NCBI GenBank assembly: GCA_941918925.1
Contig: OW799233.1
Coordinates: 122,352,333-122,416,332, forward strand
DNA length: 64,000 bases
Origin: Phyto melanocephala
Taxonomy: Eukaryota; Arthropoda; Insecta; Diptera; Rhinophoridae
Direction of reading: 5' to 3'
The notes under the pieces are model-generated. The model saw nothing but the letters and a program-made list of their open reading frames with translations. It made no database searches and had not been told where the DNA came from. The translations under genes were made by a program, and so were the position numbers. This document shows positions 36,430 through 47,932 of this stretch, piece by piece (the stretch's first letter is position 1; every line of letters begins with the position of its first letter).

Positions 36430-38533
36430 TGAGAATAAATTAATAAAGGTGTGTAACTTTAATTTTAAGACTCGTTTATTTAAATTATTATTAAATAAAA
36501 TTAATATAACATAAAGTATATGGTAATAATAGCTTTTGGTTACGAAAAGTACGTGAGAGTAAGTTCGTGAGCATGCGTAAACCATTTGTGATCTTGATTA
36601 AATTAAAATTTTATCACTTGAATCTAGCTAAAAGTATTAAAAATATGTTTACTTCCTGTAAATTGTGCGTGATACAATTTTTTGTACGTGAGCTTAAGAG
36701 ATTGAAATCACTCACGCACTCATTTCTAAAAAAATAAAATGCATCAACAAAAACAATAAAATAAAACAAAAAAATTAAGAGAATGACAATATTAAAACAC
36801 ATTTACTATACTTGTTCAATAAATGACAACCAGAGTTTTTACACAAAAATTAAAATAAAAAAGGGCCGGGCATAGTCCGAACTTTTGTTTCTTTTAAATA
36901 TAAGCTGATATCCTATACTTTTCTAAAATCTATAAAACTAATTTCAGCTCTTACTAACTTAATACTTGTGGCCCATTAAATGCGGAAATTATCCCAAATA
37001 TGGACCTTTTTTAAAAAAATTATTAAAAATATTTACACATAATTTTCATGTAAAAAAAAAAATTTTATCCTTAATACCTGATGTTAAAGGTTCTATTATA
37101 AAAAAATTACTTTTAATAGATTTAACACTAAAAATATTTAATCGCTTGAATTGTAAAAATTTCCAATTCTTTCACTTTTTTTTAAAAAAAGCAATAATTT
37201 GCTAACTTTGACCGCTCACTAAATAGAAATTAGACAACTTAGTTGATTGATTTTTACAGCTTGTGATGCAGAATTTTATCTACTTTTACCTTATACTAAA
37301 ATTTATAGTAAAAACTTTATTTCTAAATTTCAATTAATCGCCACTTTGATACCATTTGAACCCAATGTGAGTCATTTACCATTTAAAATAAAAAATAAAA
37401 AGAAAACCATACAAAGGTCTATCTACAATGGTGGTTTAAAATTATAAAAAAAAACGCATTTTTGCACTGTGGTGTAAAAAAGACAAATACAACAAATATA
37501 ATCAGATTTACAATAGTTGCAAGAATTTTGTTAATATCTACTTTATTAATATTCCTGTTGATTTTTATTATTATTTTTATTATTATTATTTTTATTTTAA
37601 AATTAGGTTATCAGAGGACCTCAACTAGGTGATTTGTATGTATTTTATACTTCTTATTGTTAGAGAGCAGCGAGTGAGTGTATTCACCTATATTTTACTG
37701 AAAAAAATTTAATATACATTTTGCATACCAATGTAGGCAAAAAGGCAGGGTCTTTTGTTTTTGAAGCTTAACACCCTAACTACTACAACTCACTACTACA
37801 ATTTGTACAAAATGGAATATCGTATAATTACATCCATGGTGTAATTACATAAGGTGATAGCGTAAAGGAGTGCGATTTTCGGCTCTATTTTTTTATGTAT
37901 GAAGTTTGACAATTTCCGGAGTTGAAATAATTTTTTTAGTATGTAGTTTGACATACTCCAGAACACAAAAAAATAGTCAGCTGGGCTGGCACCGCCACCT
38001 GTATAAGTGTACCCTGATTAAATCATAATTCAAAATATTTCACTGTTACCTTTTTAAAATAATGAGAAGTTTTTTTTAAGTAGGCATAGTTACGTAAATA
38101 TTTTTTCGGAGCTTTAAAGCTCTGCAATTTTCACAAGGCTTAATTAATTTTTCAATAGTTTGAGAATTTCCATGTGGACTTTTATTCATGATAAACGTAA
38201 ATATGTCGAACTGAATTTCTTATAAAATTAAAAAAAAAAAGTTCCATACCCATAGTCATTGTGTATCATAACTGGCCAAAATATTTTAAAAATACTATGC
38301 AGGCAGCAATTTATGGAAACATCTAGCGAGTCATCCATAGAGAAGAGATGATTTTATGCAGGAGTTGAATATATTGAGCATGGTTTTGTTTGAGATATGT
38401 GCTGATCGCCACATGGGGTTTGTAATGCTAAATCAATGTTTACAACCTTTCATTAACAGCCTGTTATTGTAAAATGAATAAATTTAGAAAATAAATTTAG
38501 AAATTATTTGTTTGCTTTTCAGTTTTATTGAAA
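36430..38533. other. AT-rich intron sequence, nothing recognised
   Basis: An ATT-type simple repeat lies at 37,566-37,598. Two 60-80 codon open frames in the AT-rich stretch show no motif. Confidence 0.45.
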
Positions 38534-39004
38534 ACTAGCCAAACCCGGCGCGCCTTGCTACGCCCATTAATGAATCGAAATGCATTATGAATTTTAATTA
38601 AATATCAAGTGCAAAAACCTAAAAATTATAATTTTTTTTATGGACGTGGCCCTGCCCACTTTTCTAATCACGAAATTGTTAAGTCATAACAGCTCAATAT
38701 GTGTGCAAAGTTTCAGAAAAATCGGTCCAGTGCAAGTACCTCAAAATTAAAACTTTTTTATGGGCGTGGCCCCGCCCACTTTTCTAATCACGAAATTATT
38801 TAGTCATGACAGCTCGATATGTGTGCAAAGTTTCAGAAAAATCGGTCATGTGCAAGTAGCTTAAAATGATAACTAATTTTTTATGGGCGTGGCCCCGCCC
38901 ACTTTTTTCCACCCATAAACACTCCCTGGTATGTGTACAACAACTTACCAAAGTTTGAGCCCGATCGGTTTTACAGTTTCGGAGTCCATAGCTAACACAC
39001 ACAC
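38534..39004 (-). mobile_element. Helitron-like repeat with 120-bp tandem units and CTAG end
   Basis: Read on the minus strand, the 3' end is GGCGCGCCGGGTTTGGCTAG before a T, that is, a short GC-rich palindrome followed by a CTAG terminus, the Helitron pattern. GGCGTGGCCCCGCCCACTT boxes recur at about 38,643, 38,763 and 38,885 (period near 120 bp). Each is followed by TAATCACGAAAT and GTGTGCAAAGTTTCAGAAAA, as in the repeat at 27.2 kb. Confidence 0.72.
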
Positions 39005-39834
39005 AAAAAAGCCAACAGAATGGATAAAAATGATATTTAAAACAAAGATGTAAGTGTCAATTAAAATAACATACATTTTACCAAAGGTCCTATAAAAATT
39101 TTCCTTTGTCTCGTTTTCATCATTTGGGTTTTTTGATTAATTAACCCATATTGGACATAAGTGCTCATTAAATATATTAAGGCACACATCTATTATTACA
39201 GAAACTTTTGATTTACAAATAAAAGATGTTACTTCGTTTCCAACAGAACCTTGGTAGCATCCGCTTGCAACAAATGATAAGAATGTTGCTAACTTATTAT
39301 CAGCAGGAATGTGTGTGTTTCGAAGTGAAATGTTCATTCTTGGTTCCATTTCCTGTAGCAACAAAAAAAAAAAAAACACATCTTTGCTCACACAAAAATT
39401 ATCTAAAAATCGAGAAAGATTGATATGATAATACAATCCACAAATGTATTCAGAATGTTAGTAGCATCACGTAGATGTCTCCTATTTATGGATTGACGTG
39501 GACAGCCATTTCTTCTCCTGTTAATCCTTATATTGATAGCTATTGTTCCAAACATTTTTAGTTTCTTGCAAACAATATTTCTTTTATGTTATGTTCAAAC
39601 AATTGAATATTTATTTTTAGTAAACCCAGAACAGCAGGGTTCTGTAGGGTTAACACCGAATATAATACATTAACATGTATAAGGAAAAAAATATGCGAAA
39701 ACAAATGCGTTGGTAATAATGTTCTTTCACGAAAAAGAAGAAATAAATGAAAACTTTCAAACGGTTTATGAAAACCGATATTAAAACGAATTCGTATTGA
39801 AACGAAATGTTCGTGTAAAACGTTTTATGTTTTA

Positions 39835-40345
39835 CAAGAACAGGCTGTAAGTTTCTTAGATGACATCCAAGATAGCAGAACGTCGATACATCTGTAAGAT
39901 TCTTTCTGTCTATTGCAAATGCTGTACTGTAAGATTTATTTTCATTGCTTTAGTTTTGAAAATATTTATTTTTTGACCAGCCTTAAATGCTTCGGTTTGT
40001 ACTCCATTGATCTTAGCCTTCGTGTCATCAAAGTTGTCGGTTAGTAGACATATGTCTTTGGCATGGCCAAGATCTTTTAGCCTTCTGTTAAATACCCAAA
40101 TTATTCCCCTCTATTCGCTTGAGGATCTTTTATTTATGTTGTCTACGACAATATTAAAGTGTAGGACCGACAGGACATAGCCTTATCTTACTTCAGTTTT
40201 AATTGTGAATGAGTCATTAATACAGCCGGGCTTTAGCAATAACATTTATTTTTTTGGCTACCTTTCCATGCTATGACTAAATGAATAAAATCGATGAATA
40301 TCAAGTAGAGCGATGTCCTCCACTTAACTGATTGCTTTAAAATCC
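39835..40345 (-). pseudogene. Non-LTR reverse transcriptase fragment
   Basis: On the minus strand 40,110-39,930 reads GIIWVFNRRLKDLGHAKDIC then LLTDNFDDTKAKINGVQTEA and FKAGQKINIFKTKAMKIN. This is the catalytic YADD-type block with its following helix and the K-T-K-x-M-x-I-N strand. The catalytic pair is damaged (His-Ala-Lys-Asp where F-A-D-D is expected). Upstream, the GxRQGxxLSxxxFxxVVDN-type block survives in pieces near 40,180. It is unrelated in sequence to the LINE at 55.7 kb. Confidence 0.75.
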
Positions 40346-41274
40346 GTCCCAGCAACTTAAAAGAAGCCAATTATGATCTAAATTTGTTTAAAGTTCATAA
40401 CCCCTAATCAATCTACTGTGTTGGATACAAAAATCTAAGTAAAATAGACTTTTGCGTAAATAGCAGCTGTATAAATGTTATTTTGTGGCCATAAAATAGT
40501 TTCTCTAAAAGCAACATATGTATGTATGTACTAATGGTTTTAGATGAACTTACTGAGACTTTGCCATGAAATGGCCAATTTCATCTAGGCAACAAAAACA
40601 AACAAACAAAAACATAGTTGAAAATATTTTTTTCCCTCTAACAAAATTTTATATAACGGATTTGTTATGTATGTATGCAAGAGAGTGAATATTTGGTTTT
40701 TGTGTTTTTCGAAAAATTTTGCAAGTTATTTATGTTTGTATGTATGTCCGTGTTCTATTATATTCGTGTATGCAGAAAAGGAAATCTTTACTCAATTCAT
40801 AAATGTTTTCCCCCCTAGCATATTATAGTTGGTGCATGTGAAACATTTTTCTAAGAATTTTTGTTTGGTAGTGGCAGCGAACGACAGTTCCACACAAAAT
40901 GATACTTTGTAATAGTATTTTTTCTATGAGGTTTTTGTTTAATTTCATCGCTTGTTAGCAGTTTTTAAAAAAGTAACCCTTTAGGCTTTGTTAGAATTAC
41001 ATGATGTATATCAGTAGCAAGATATAAAATACAGGGAGAAAATCTAAAGGGTACATTAGACAATGTAGAAGGAATGATACATATTCATGTATTAGTATGT
41101 TGGTTAAACACAAATAAAAACGTTAAAATATTTTTAAGTTTAATAATTATTTGAATATTTTTGCCTTTTTACCATAATTTTTTCTATATCCTTTACAATA
41201 AGTAAGAAGTGTGTAAAAAAACCAAACTCTCGTCACATTTGTAATTTTTTCTATGTTATATAGCGACATATATA

Positions 41275-41523
41275 TCTGTGGCTTGAAGCTAAAAGGGTCA
41301 ATGTCAAAATATTTATTTTTGAGAAAATTGGAATTGAACATTAACTTTTATAGGTGCTTTCATAGTGACATTGGCCAGCATTTTATTAATGAAGCTGTTC
41401 TGGGTTAAGTATGACTTTAGCTGTTTTACAATAATGAAATAGAGCAAGAAAACAAATCTAATGCAATCATTAACTCAAAAGAGCAAAAAAGTGACATTGG
41501 CCCTTTTAGCTCCAGGCCACAGA
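41275..41523 (+). mobile_element. TCTGTGGCTTGG MITE, copy 3
   Basis: Left end TCTGTGGCTTGAAGCTAAAA, right end TTTTAGCTCCAGGCCACAGA; 249 bp, the same length as copy 1. Body nearly identical to the other two. Confidence 0.87.
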
Positions 41524-42326
41524 TATTACAGCGTATCAAACAGGAAATTTAGCGAAGTCCATTAAATAAAATGAAAAGCCAGTTCTTTTCATAGTTTTTA
41601 TTGATATTTGTATGAGTTTTTATACAAATGGAAAAGCTTGAATTGCCCTCTAAGCTAACCTCGCCTTTCTGCGACCTCAGTGTTTATATTTCCAAAGAAA
41701 AAGTTAACTGTGTTATAAACGCCCAAGAAACAAAGCCCAAACTCTATACAAAAAATAATTAAGAAAGGGCTGAAAACAATGAGTTTTACGCTAAAAGCTT
41801 GTATAGTTTTCTACATTCACTCAGAAAATTATGTCAGCAACTGAATGTGATTTATTCCAAAAGTATTTCTAAAAGTCATGAAAATAAAATGAAAAATCAG
41901 CTAAAATACAAAGAAAAGTTGCTTCAAATGTAACTCCAATTAAATAACGTTTTCAAGGCAAATTTAAAATTTTCAGTAATTCATATTTAGCCATTGTGGA
42001 GGAAAGCGAGTTACCCAGTTAACAAAAAGCCAAGAAATTTAAATATGATTATTAATTTTATTTCCTGAGTTAATATTGAAAGCTGAGGTAATATTTATAG
42101 CATTGAGTTCTATTCATTTTTAACTATGTTCTGCTGTATTAATCTGTTTAAAAGGCAAATAATTTGTGTCAGCAATCCTTTTATTTACGTTTAGATATTT
42201 TTTTGATAATTTTCTAAATTAATGCATTTTGGATTCGAAATTTGCAAAATTTTTGGGAATATGGCTCAACACGGCCAACAAATTATCAAGGACTCTATTA
42301 ATTTTTCTCCGGCTAATCTCGATTGA

Positions 42327-43503
42327 ACAGGCAAGAGCACTATATTTGGCAGTGCCGAATTTTTGATACCCACCACCAATTTTATGTACTTTATAGCACA
42401 AAATATGTTATTTTGTAATTAACACTAATCGCCATGGAATAATCTTTTTATAATAAAAAATGTATCACCTTCTTCTATTTGCGATTAAAATGTTTACGTA
42501 AATTTAGTCTCTCAATAAAAGTAGGCCATAAAGTAGGCGTGTCAATGTAATTTGTGCTAATAAATACAACTTAGGTAGAATATTTATTCATAGAGAAATT
42601 ATATTTATTTGAAATAAAGCGTTATATGGGAAGTGAGCGTTAAATTGGGCATGTCAACGTAGTTTTCTGCCATAACAATGACATTAACTAGAAAGCTATA
42701 TTAACGAAATTTCGTAATTATAACTCTAATTTTGTCAATTTTACGAGCTTTTAAATTTCATTAACGGTAGATTACGAGAAAAGTGGGCGTTTAGAAGGGG
42801 TGTCGAAGTTGTTTTTGCTAATGAGTACAACTTAGATATTTCAATATAGCCCTTTATTATTCCAAAATATTTATTAATAGAGAAATTATATGATTATGAG
42901 ATAAACTGTTACATGTTAGGTAGGCGTATAAGTGGGCGTGTCGCACTGATTTTCCGTCTTTGACCAAAAATAAATTTTTGCAAAGCAAAAAAATGTTTGT
43001 CAGTTTTGGTACGTTTTAAATTTTGAATACCGAAAAATACAATGTGCGGTATAAATTTTCGTACATTTTGATTTATAACTCCTATTCTAACTCATAGACT
43101 TAAACTAAATATGATTTTTACTCGGAAAATATATATTTGAAGTTTCATGGCTCTACGTTGATGCGCTTAGACTCAATTCCATTTTATTCAATGTTGGAAG
43201 GACACAGTTTTTTTGACCTACTCTTGCATTACGACCTATAACTCTCTCCCTTATATCCCGATTTAACCCAACAAACCTTGTGTATAAGAAATACTCAGGC
43301 AAAATTTGAGCCCTCTAGCTCTTTAAAACCGACCTCGATCGTGCTTTCAACAGACGGACGGACATAGCTAGATCATCCTAAAATAAAACCCCGACTCAGA
43401 AAATTTTTACTTTATGGGGTCTAAAATGGATATTTCCATGTGTTACAAACGGAACGACAAATTGAATATACTCCCATCATTTTTCTGGTGGCCGGTATAA
43501 AAA
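42327..43503 (-). mobile_element. HINE-A copy lacking the MLE-1 MITE (empty form)
   Basis: Right terminus (left side) ACAGGCAAGAGCACTAT with a one-mismatch hairpin ATTTGGC-AGT-GCCGAAT; left terminus GGTGGCCGGTATAAAAA. Where the other copies carry the MITE, this one runs from TGTATCACCTTCTTCTA straight into TTTGCGATTAAAATG (about 42,463-42,493). It also shows the uninterrupted site of the hAT insertion found at 16.9 kb. Confidence 0.82.
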
Positions 43504-43774
43504 GGCTAAATTAAGCCCTTAAAGGGCTAAATTGGCTGCACTGTAAGACACCCTATTAAGTCACCAATAAAGATCGTGCTAGTATGTGAAAGCGATCAGT
43601 ATTTGCTACATAAAAAGTGTTGTGCATTACATCATAATGCACATAGAAAATATATAAATTTAAGCAAAAAAAACATTTGCATCGGCAAAGAGCGATAAAG
43701 TAGGCCTATAGTTTTCCTTTATCTTCATAACCATAATATTAGTAAGAAGCCAGGCTTGGTAATTGCAGGATCGT

Positions 43775-44249
43775 AGTTTTAAATTTTAAATAGAATGAAA
43801 GAGACACTGTACAGTATGAATTTTGGTACATGTTAATCTATATCTCTTTTTGTAATATACGGATTTGAGTAATTTTTAAGGACACATACTTTGTTACTTG
43901 TTAAATTTTATTACTTTACCTAATTGCGTTCAGAGACAGTCGCATTTTATTCGATGTCAATAAAACATTTTTTATGATCTAGTCTAGCATTATAGGCTAA
44001 AACTATCTGCTCAATAAACCAATTTAGACCATTTTTAACACCAAACATTTTCTTATATTGAATATATTCTGGAAAAATTTCATTCCTCTAGCTTATGCTT
44101 ATCGAGCTAAACAGACGAGCCGGACAGACGAAAGGACATAGCTAGGACTCAGAAACTAAATATTTTATACGTTCAAAATAATATGTCTAAAACGAAGTAA
44201 CAAAATGAATCTAACTCCACACCATTTTTCTGACGGTGGGCTTGAAAAC
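43775..44249 (-). mobile_element. Degenerate HINE-A left half
   Basis: CACTGTACAGTATGAATTTT, a (GTCY)n remnant GCCGGACAGACGAAAGGACA (44,108-44,137) and the terminus ACACCATTTTTCTGACGGTGG keep HINE-A order. The right half is missing. Confidence 0.6.
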
Positions 44250-45210
44250 GTCAGCACCAAATAGAATTTCTTTCATATTTGTTCGCTTTTTCTTTCTTTT
44301 GTACCTGCAGCAAACACCTACATACAACCGAAGTCATGTAGTTGACATTTTTATTAAAGTTGCATTTGAGACTTTATATTTTTTATCAGATAAAATATGA
44401 AACTTTTGCAAATTGCAATACCATAAGATCCATAAGAATTCCTAAAAAGCTCATTCATTACGAGAAAGAAATAAAACAAAATCTATTAGACTTTTATTAA
44501 CAATAGTTTTAGCTTTTTTCTACCTTAAAACTGTGCGTAAACTTTTACAAATTCAATGTAACGTATAAAGTAATATTTTTTAAATGTCGAGGTAAATAAA
44601 TGAAATCGATTTGAAAAAAAAAAGAATAAAAATTGTCTTTAGCAAATGCATAAATTCAATAAATCAAATAGTAAATCTTTCAGCAATGGCTTTGTGTTGT
44701 CGTTTTGTTGTCGTATTGAATGCTAAGCAAAAATCTACGTTTTCCTTTGAGAGAGGGTAAACATATTGGCAGGATTTTATATGATCCATAGATTTGCTTT
44801 TCTTTTTATTTGCCTCATTTACGAAATTTTTAATAGAAAGTTTGCTATTTTAGTTCAAGTCAACTATGCAAGTTGTTATTAAAATACCCGCCAAGAATTT
44901 TAAAGAGTAACAGTACTTTGAGTATTTATTAAAACTGTTGATTTTGCATTAAAGGTGGGTGCCACACTTACTTTAAATGTAAGACAAAAGCTATTAAGAA
45001 TTCATGAGCTTCATAGATTTTCAAAAATAGTTTACAAGTCAGTTCAGTTGTTCTCCAATTTTAGATAAACTAAAAAAGTATGCCTAAAAGTGGCGTTTAA
45101 TTTTTCCTCTAAAAACGCAACTTAAATTATGTCGCACTTTAAAAAACAACAAAATTTGTAAAGCCATTTCAATGTGAACCAATGCACGATATTTGATTTT
45201 TATTTATAAA

Positions 45211-45740
45211 TTGGCTGACCCGACAAATGTTGTTTTGCCATATAAATTATTTCTAGGAAATATTTTTTAGTTCAATAAAAATAACTTAAATACTGTGAGT
45301 ACATTAGAAAAAAGGTAAACAATATGTAGTCTACGGTACGCAGTTGTAAACTTCATCGAAGTCGTAACGCTATTTAGGTGAGACATAAATTGTACCTTGG
45401 GGTGAGTCACCCTAAATATTTAGGATTATAAAAAATAGATGTTTACCGTTTCTTAAACGTTTATTTCTGCATTGACTGAACTATAAATTGTGTACAAAAA
45501 AAAACAAAATACCAAAAATTATATCGATGCAAGTACATAACTTAAAAAAAGTGGGCGTTAAAGTAGGCGTGGTAAAAAAGTATTCTATTAATCATACCAG
45601 AGTCTTAGTTATATTATGTGAAAATTTCAAGAAGATCGGTCCAACAGTCGGGCATACCTGAGGGGCGTGGCATTAAGGGGTATGACCAATTCTCAGAGTT
45701 TAATCACAAACACCAAGACACGAGAATTTTATAAATTAGA
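45211..45740 (-). mobile_element. Helitron-like element, member 1 of an inverted pair
   Basis: Read on the minus strand from 45,740: TCTAATTTATAAAATTCTCG, TGTCTTGGTGTTTGTGATTA, then GCCACGCCCCTCAGGTATGC, GGTGAGTCACC and finally GGCAAAACAACATTTGTCGG, GTCAGCCAATTT. The start (TC...AAAATTCTCGTGTC) and end (CAACGTTTGxCGGGTCAGC) are hallmarks of a common insect Helitron. The terminal CTAGT has decayed to CAATT. Confidence 0.7.
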
Positions 45741-46367
45741 TAGATAACAATGAAAAAATCATTTTTTTTTCGCCTTTTAGTTCCAATTCAATAGTCGACT
45801 TAAAATATATTGTACGCTAAGCTCAAACCTGATTCGAAAAACATTTTTTTAGGTCATCCTGTAAAATTTGTCCCAAAACATATATGTCTTCCATAATGAG
45901 TGTCCTGCTGCTCTGGCATTTACAATTGTGTTCATACAAGTAAAACGGATTTTTGCGCGCTAGCTTTTTAGCCACAAACTTGATTATGCACACCATTAAG
46001 AACAAGATCTCCGGCTGCTATAAGCAATGCGTAGCAAACACAAAATTTCTTTTTGTCGTAAAAGAGGACGAAGCAACTACAATGGAATAAAGAACACAAT
46101 ACTAAATGCAAAGGGGCATCGTTAAAGTTGCCAAAGTAGGAAGCACTATGAACATACTATACAAACAAACAAAGTGCAGTTGTAAAAAGTAGGTTAAATC
46201 AGAGATACAAAATAATTAAATCTTCGTTTTTTAATTTTGTCTGTTTGCCAGTATCTGTATGATATAATAATGTTGTAGAAGTTTTTGTTATTTAGTTGTG
46301 ACTCTTTTTAGGTACGTAGATAAAACTTTGGCTAAAAATGCATATTAACTTGAATAATAAATTTTTT

Positions 46368-46548
46368 TTAACCTCATCAATATGGGTATCACAAGAAAGA
46401 GCTTGACTAGTGCAACACAACTAACTATTCAAAATCAAAAATGACAACGGATATAATAAAGAATTAAAAAAAGTCATTAAATCAATGAACGTTATGATGA
46501 AATGTATTATCAGATTCGGCACGGCCGAATTTATTACCCTTTACTTGT
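46368..46548 (+). mobile_element. HINE-C 3' fragment with intact hairpin
   Basis: Blocks such as TGGGTATCACAAGAAAGAGC match 13,550-13,580. The right end GATTCGGCACGGCCGAATTT (perfect ATTCGGC/GCCGAAT hairpin) is followed by TTTACTTGT. The body differs from HINE-A and HINE-B. Confidence 0.6.
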
Positions 46549-46788
46549 TATTTTTTAAAACTTTCATTTATATCAAATGATGTTTTCTTCATGTTAACCT
46601 TCTCCCATATTCTTCATTCATTTTTGTTTTTTTTTTTAAGTTTAAGTCTAATAGGGGTATTCCGATTAAGAGTGCTGAGATCATAACAGGTTACGAACAT
46701 ACATTCCACTCGACTGACAATAAATAATTTTTCAATATTCTCAAACGTTTAAAATTTTATTTAAAAATGTTTTAGGAAGTCTGATCTT

Positions 46789-47205
46789 TCAATATATAAA
46801 ATTCTCGTGTCGTGATTTTGTGATTAAACTACTCCGAAATGGCTCTTTTTCTCATACCCTTTAACGCCACGCCTTTTTTCTCGCCCCCTCAGGTAGGCCA
46901 GACTGCTGGACTAATCTTATTTAAATTTCCACATATCATAACTTAGACTCTGTTACGATTAATAGGATACTTTATTTTACCACGCCTACTTTAACGCCCA
47001 CTTTTTTTAATCATAGTTTTTATGGCTTAAGAATCGGTAAACATCTATTTTTTATAATCCTAAATATTAAGGGTGACTCACCCCAAGGGACAATTTTAAG
47101 CTAAGGAAGATCTGCTTACCGTAGAACACCTATGGTTTATATTATTTTAATGTAAAAAAATGTCCTAGATATTATTTTTATGGCAAAACAACGTTTGTTG
47201 TCCAT
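46789..47205 (+). mobile_element. Helitron-like element, member 2 of an inverted pair
   Basis: Starts TCAATATATAAAATTCTCG, TGTCGTGATTTTGTGATTAA and ACTACTCCGAAATGGC. It contains CACGCCTACTTTAACGCCCA and GGGTGACTCACCCC, and ends near GGCAAAACAACGTTTGTTG. Same family as 45,211-45,740 but opposite orientation, about 1 kb apart. Confidence 0.7.
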
Positions 47206-47753
47206 CTCAACAATAGAACTTAAAAATCAGATTTTAATCGCAGTAAAAAAAATCACTCTATAATAAATTAAAGCACTTGTTCATGAATTCTCTGCCCCTG
47301 GAAAAACCTCCATTGATTTATAGCACTCAACCGATATTTTCATAGTTTTCAGTTAATGAAAGCATTCTTTTGAGTTCGTCTGATGCATTTCAACATATGC
47401 AAACAATATCTTCCTTTATTTTGTGTAAAAAATACTTTTCAAATATTTAACGACAGAAAAAATTTTGCGAGGACATAAACATTTCTTGCTGTTTTTCAAC
47501 GACTATGTAGTGCTACAAATAAATACCACAAAACGTAAGTAAGTAAGAAACATAATTTTTTGTTTTCATACACAATTTTACTACAAACTTTACAACTTTA
47601 GTGGCAACAGCTACAAACATTTATGACCAGAAAATAAGCTATAAAACAAACGCAATTTTGTAACTCAATTTCTTTGCAACGATCCCACTCACACATATGC
47701 ATGCATTAACAGTAACTGCAAAATCTTGTATAAGAGACAGTCTCTTTACTTAC

Positions 47754-47860
47754 CGCATTACGAGAGGGTACATGCTTCAACATAAGACCATAAACATAGC
47801 CAAAAACAATTCCAATACCAATACCGATGGGTCCCTGAAGAATTTGTTCTGTTAGGGAGC
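47754..47860 (-). CDS. SLC9B antiporter exon, Gly-rich helix
   Basis: 107-nt exon separated from the previous one by a 72-nt intron. The acceptor TTTTTAAG ends at 47861 and the donor GTAAGT starts at 47753. It completes the split Gly codon of FSTG and adds 35 codons. The peptide begins SLTEQILQGPIGIG and ends LMLKHVPSRNA, with the glycine-rich membrane helix IGIGIVFGYVYG between. In SLC9B proteins this follows the ion-binding helix and ends with the same PSR loop. It is too short to stand out as an open reading frame by length and was found from the splice sites. It ends in phase 0. Confidence 0.92.
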
Positions 47861-47932
47861 CTTAAAAAGATAAAAATGTGTTAAAAATTCTTTGATTTTG
47901 GTTGAAGAGATATTGCTGTTGTATATGTTTAC

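Larger units (their letters stand above)
34584..47753 (-). other. Antiporter intron, 13,170 nt
   Basis: GTAAGT at its 5' end (47,753) and TTATTTCAG at its 3' end. It contains Helitron-like repeats, two short foldback MITEs, TE protein debris, RT debris, a TCTGTGGCTTGG MITE and two HINE-A copies. No nested host gene was recognised. Confidence 0.85.
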
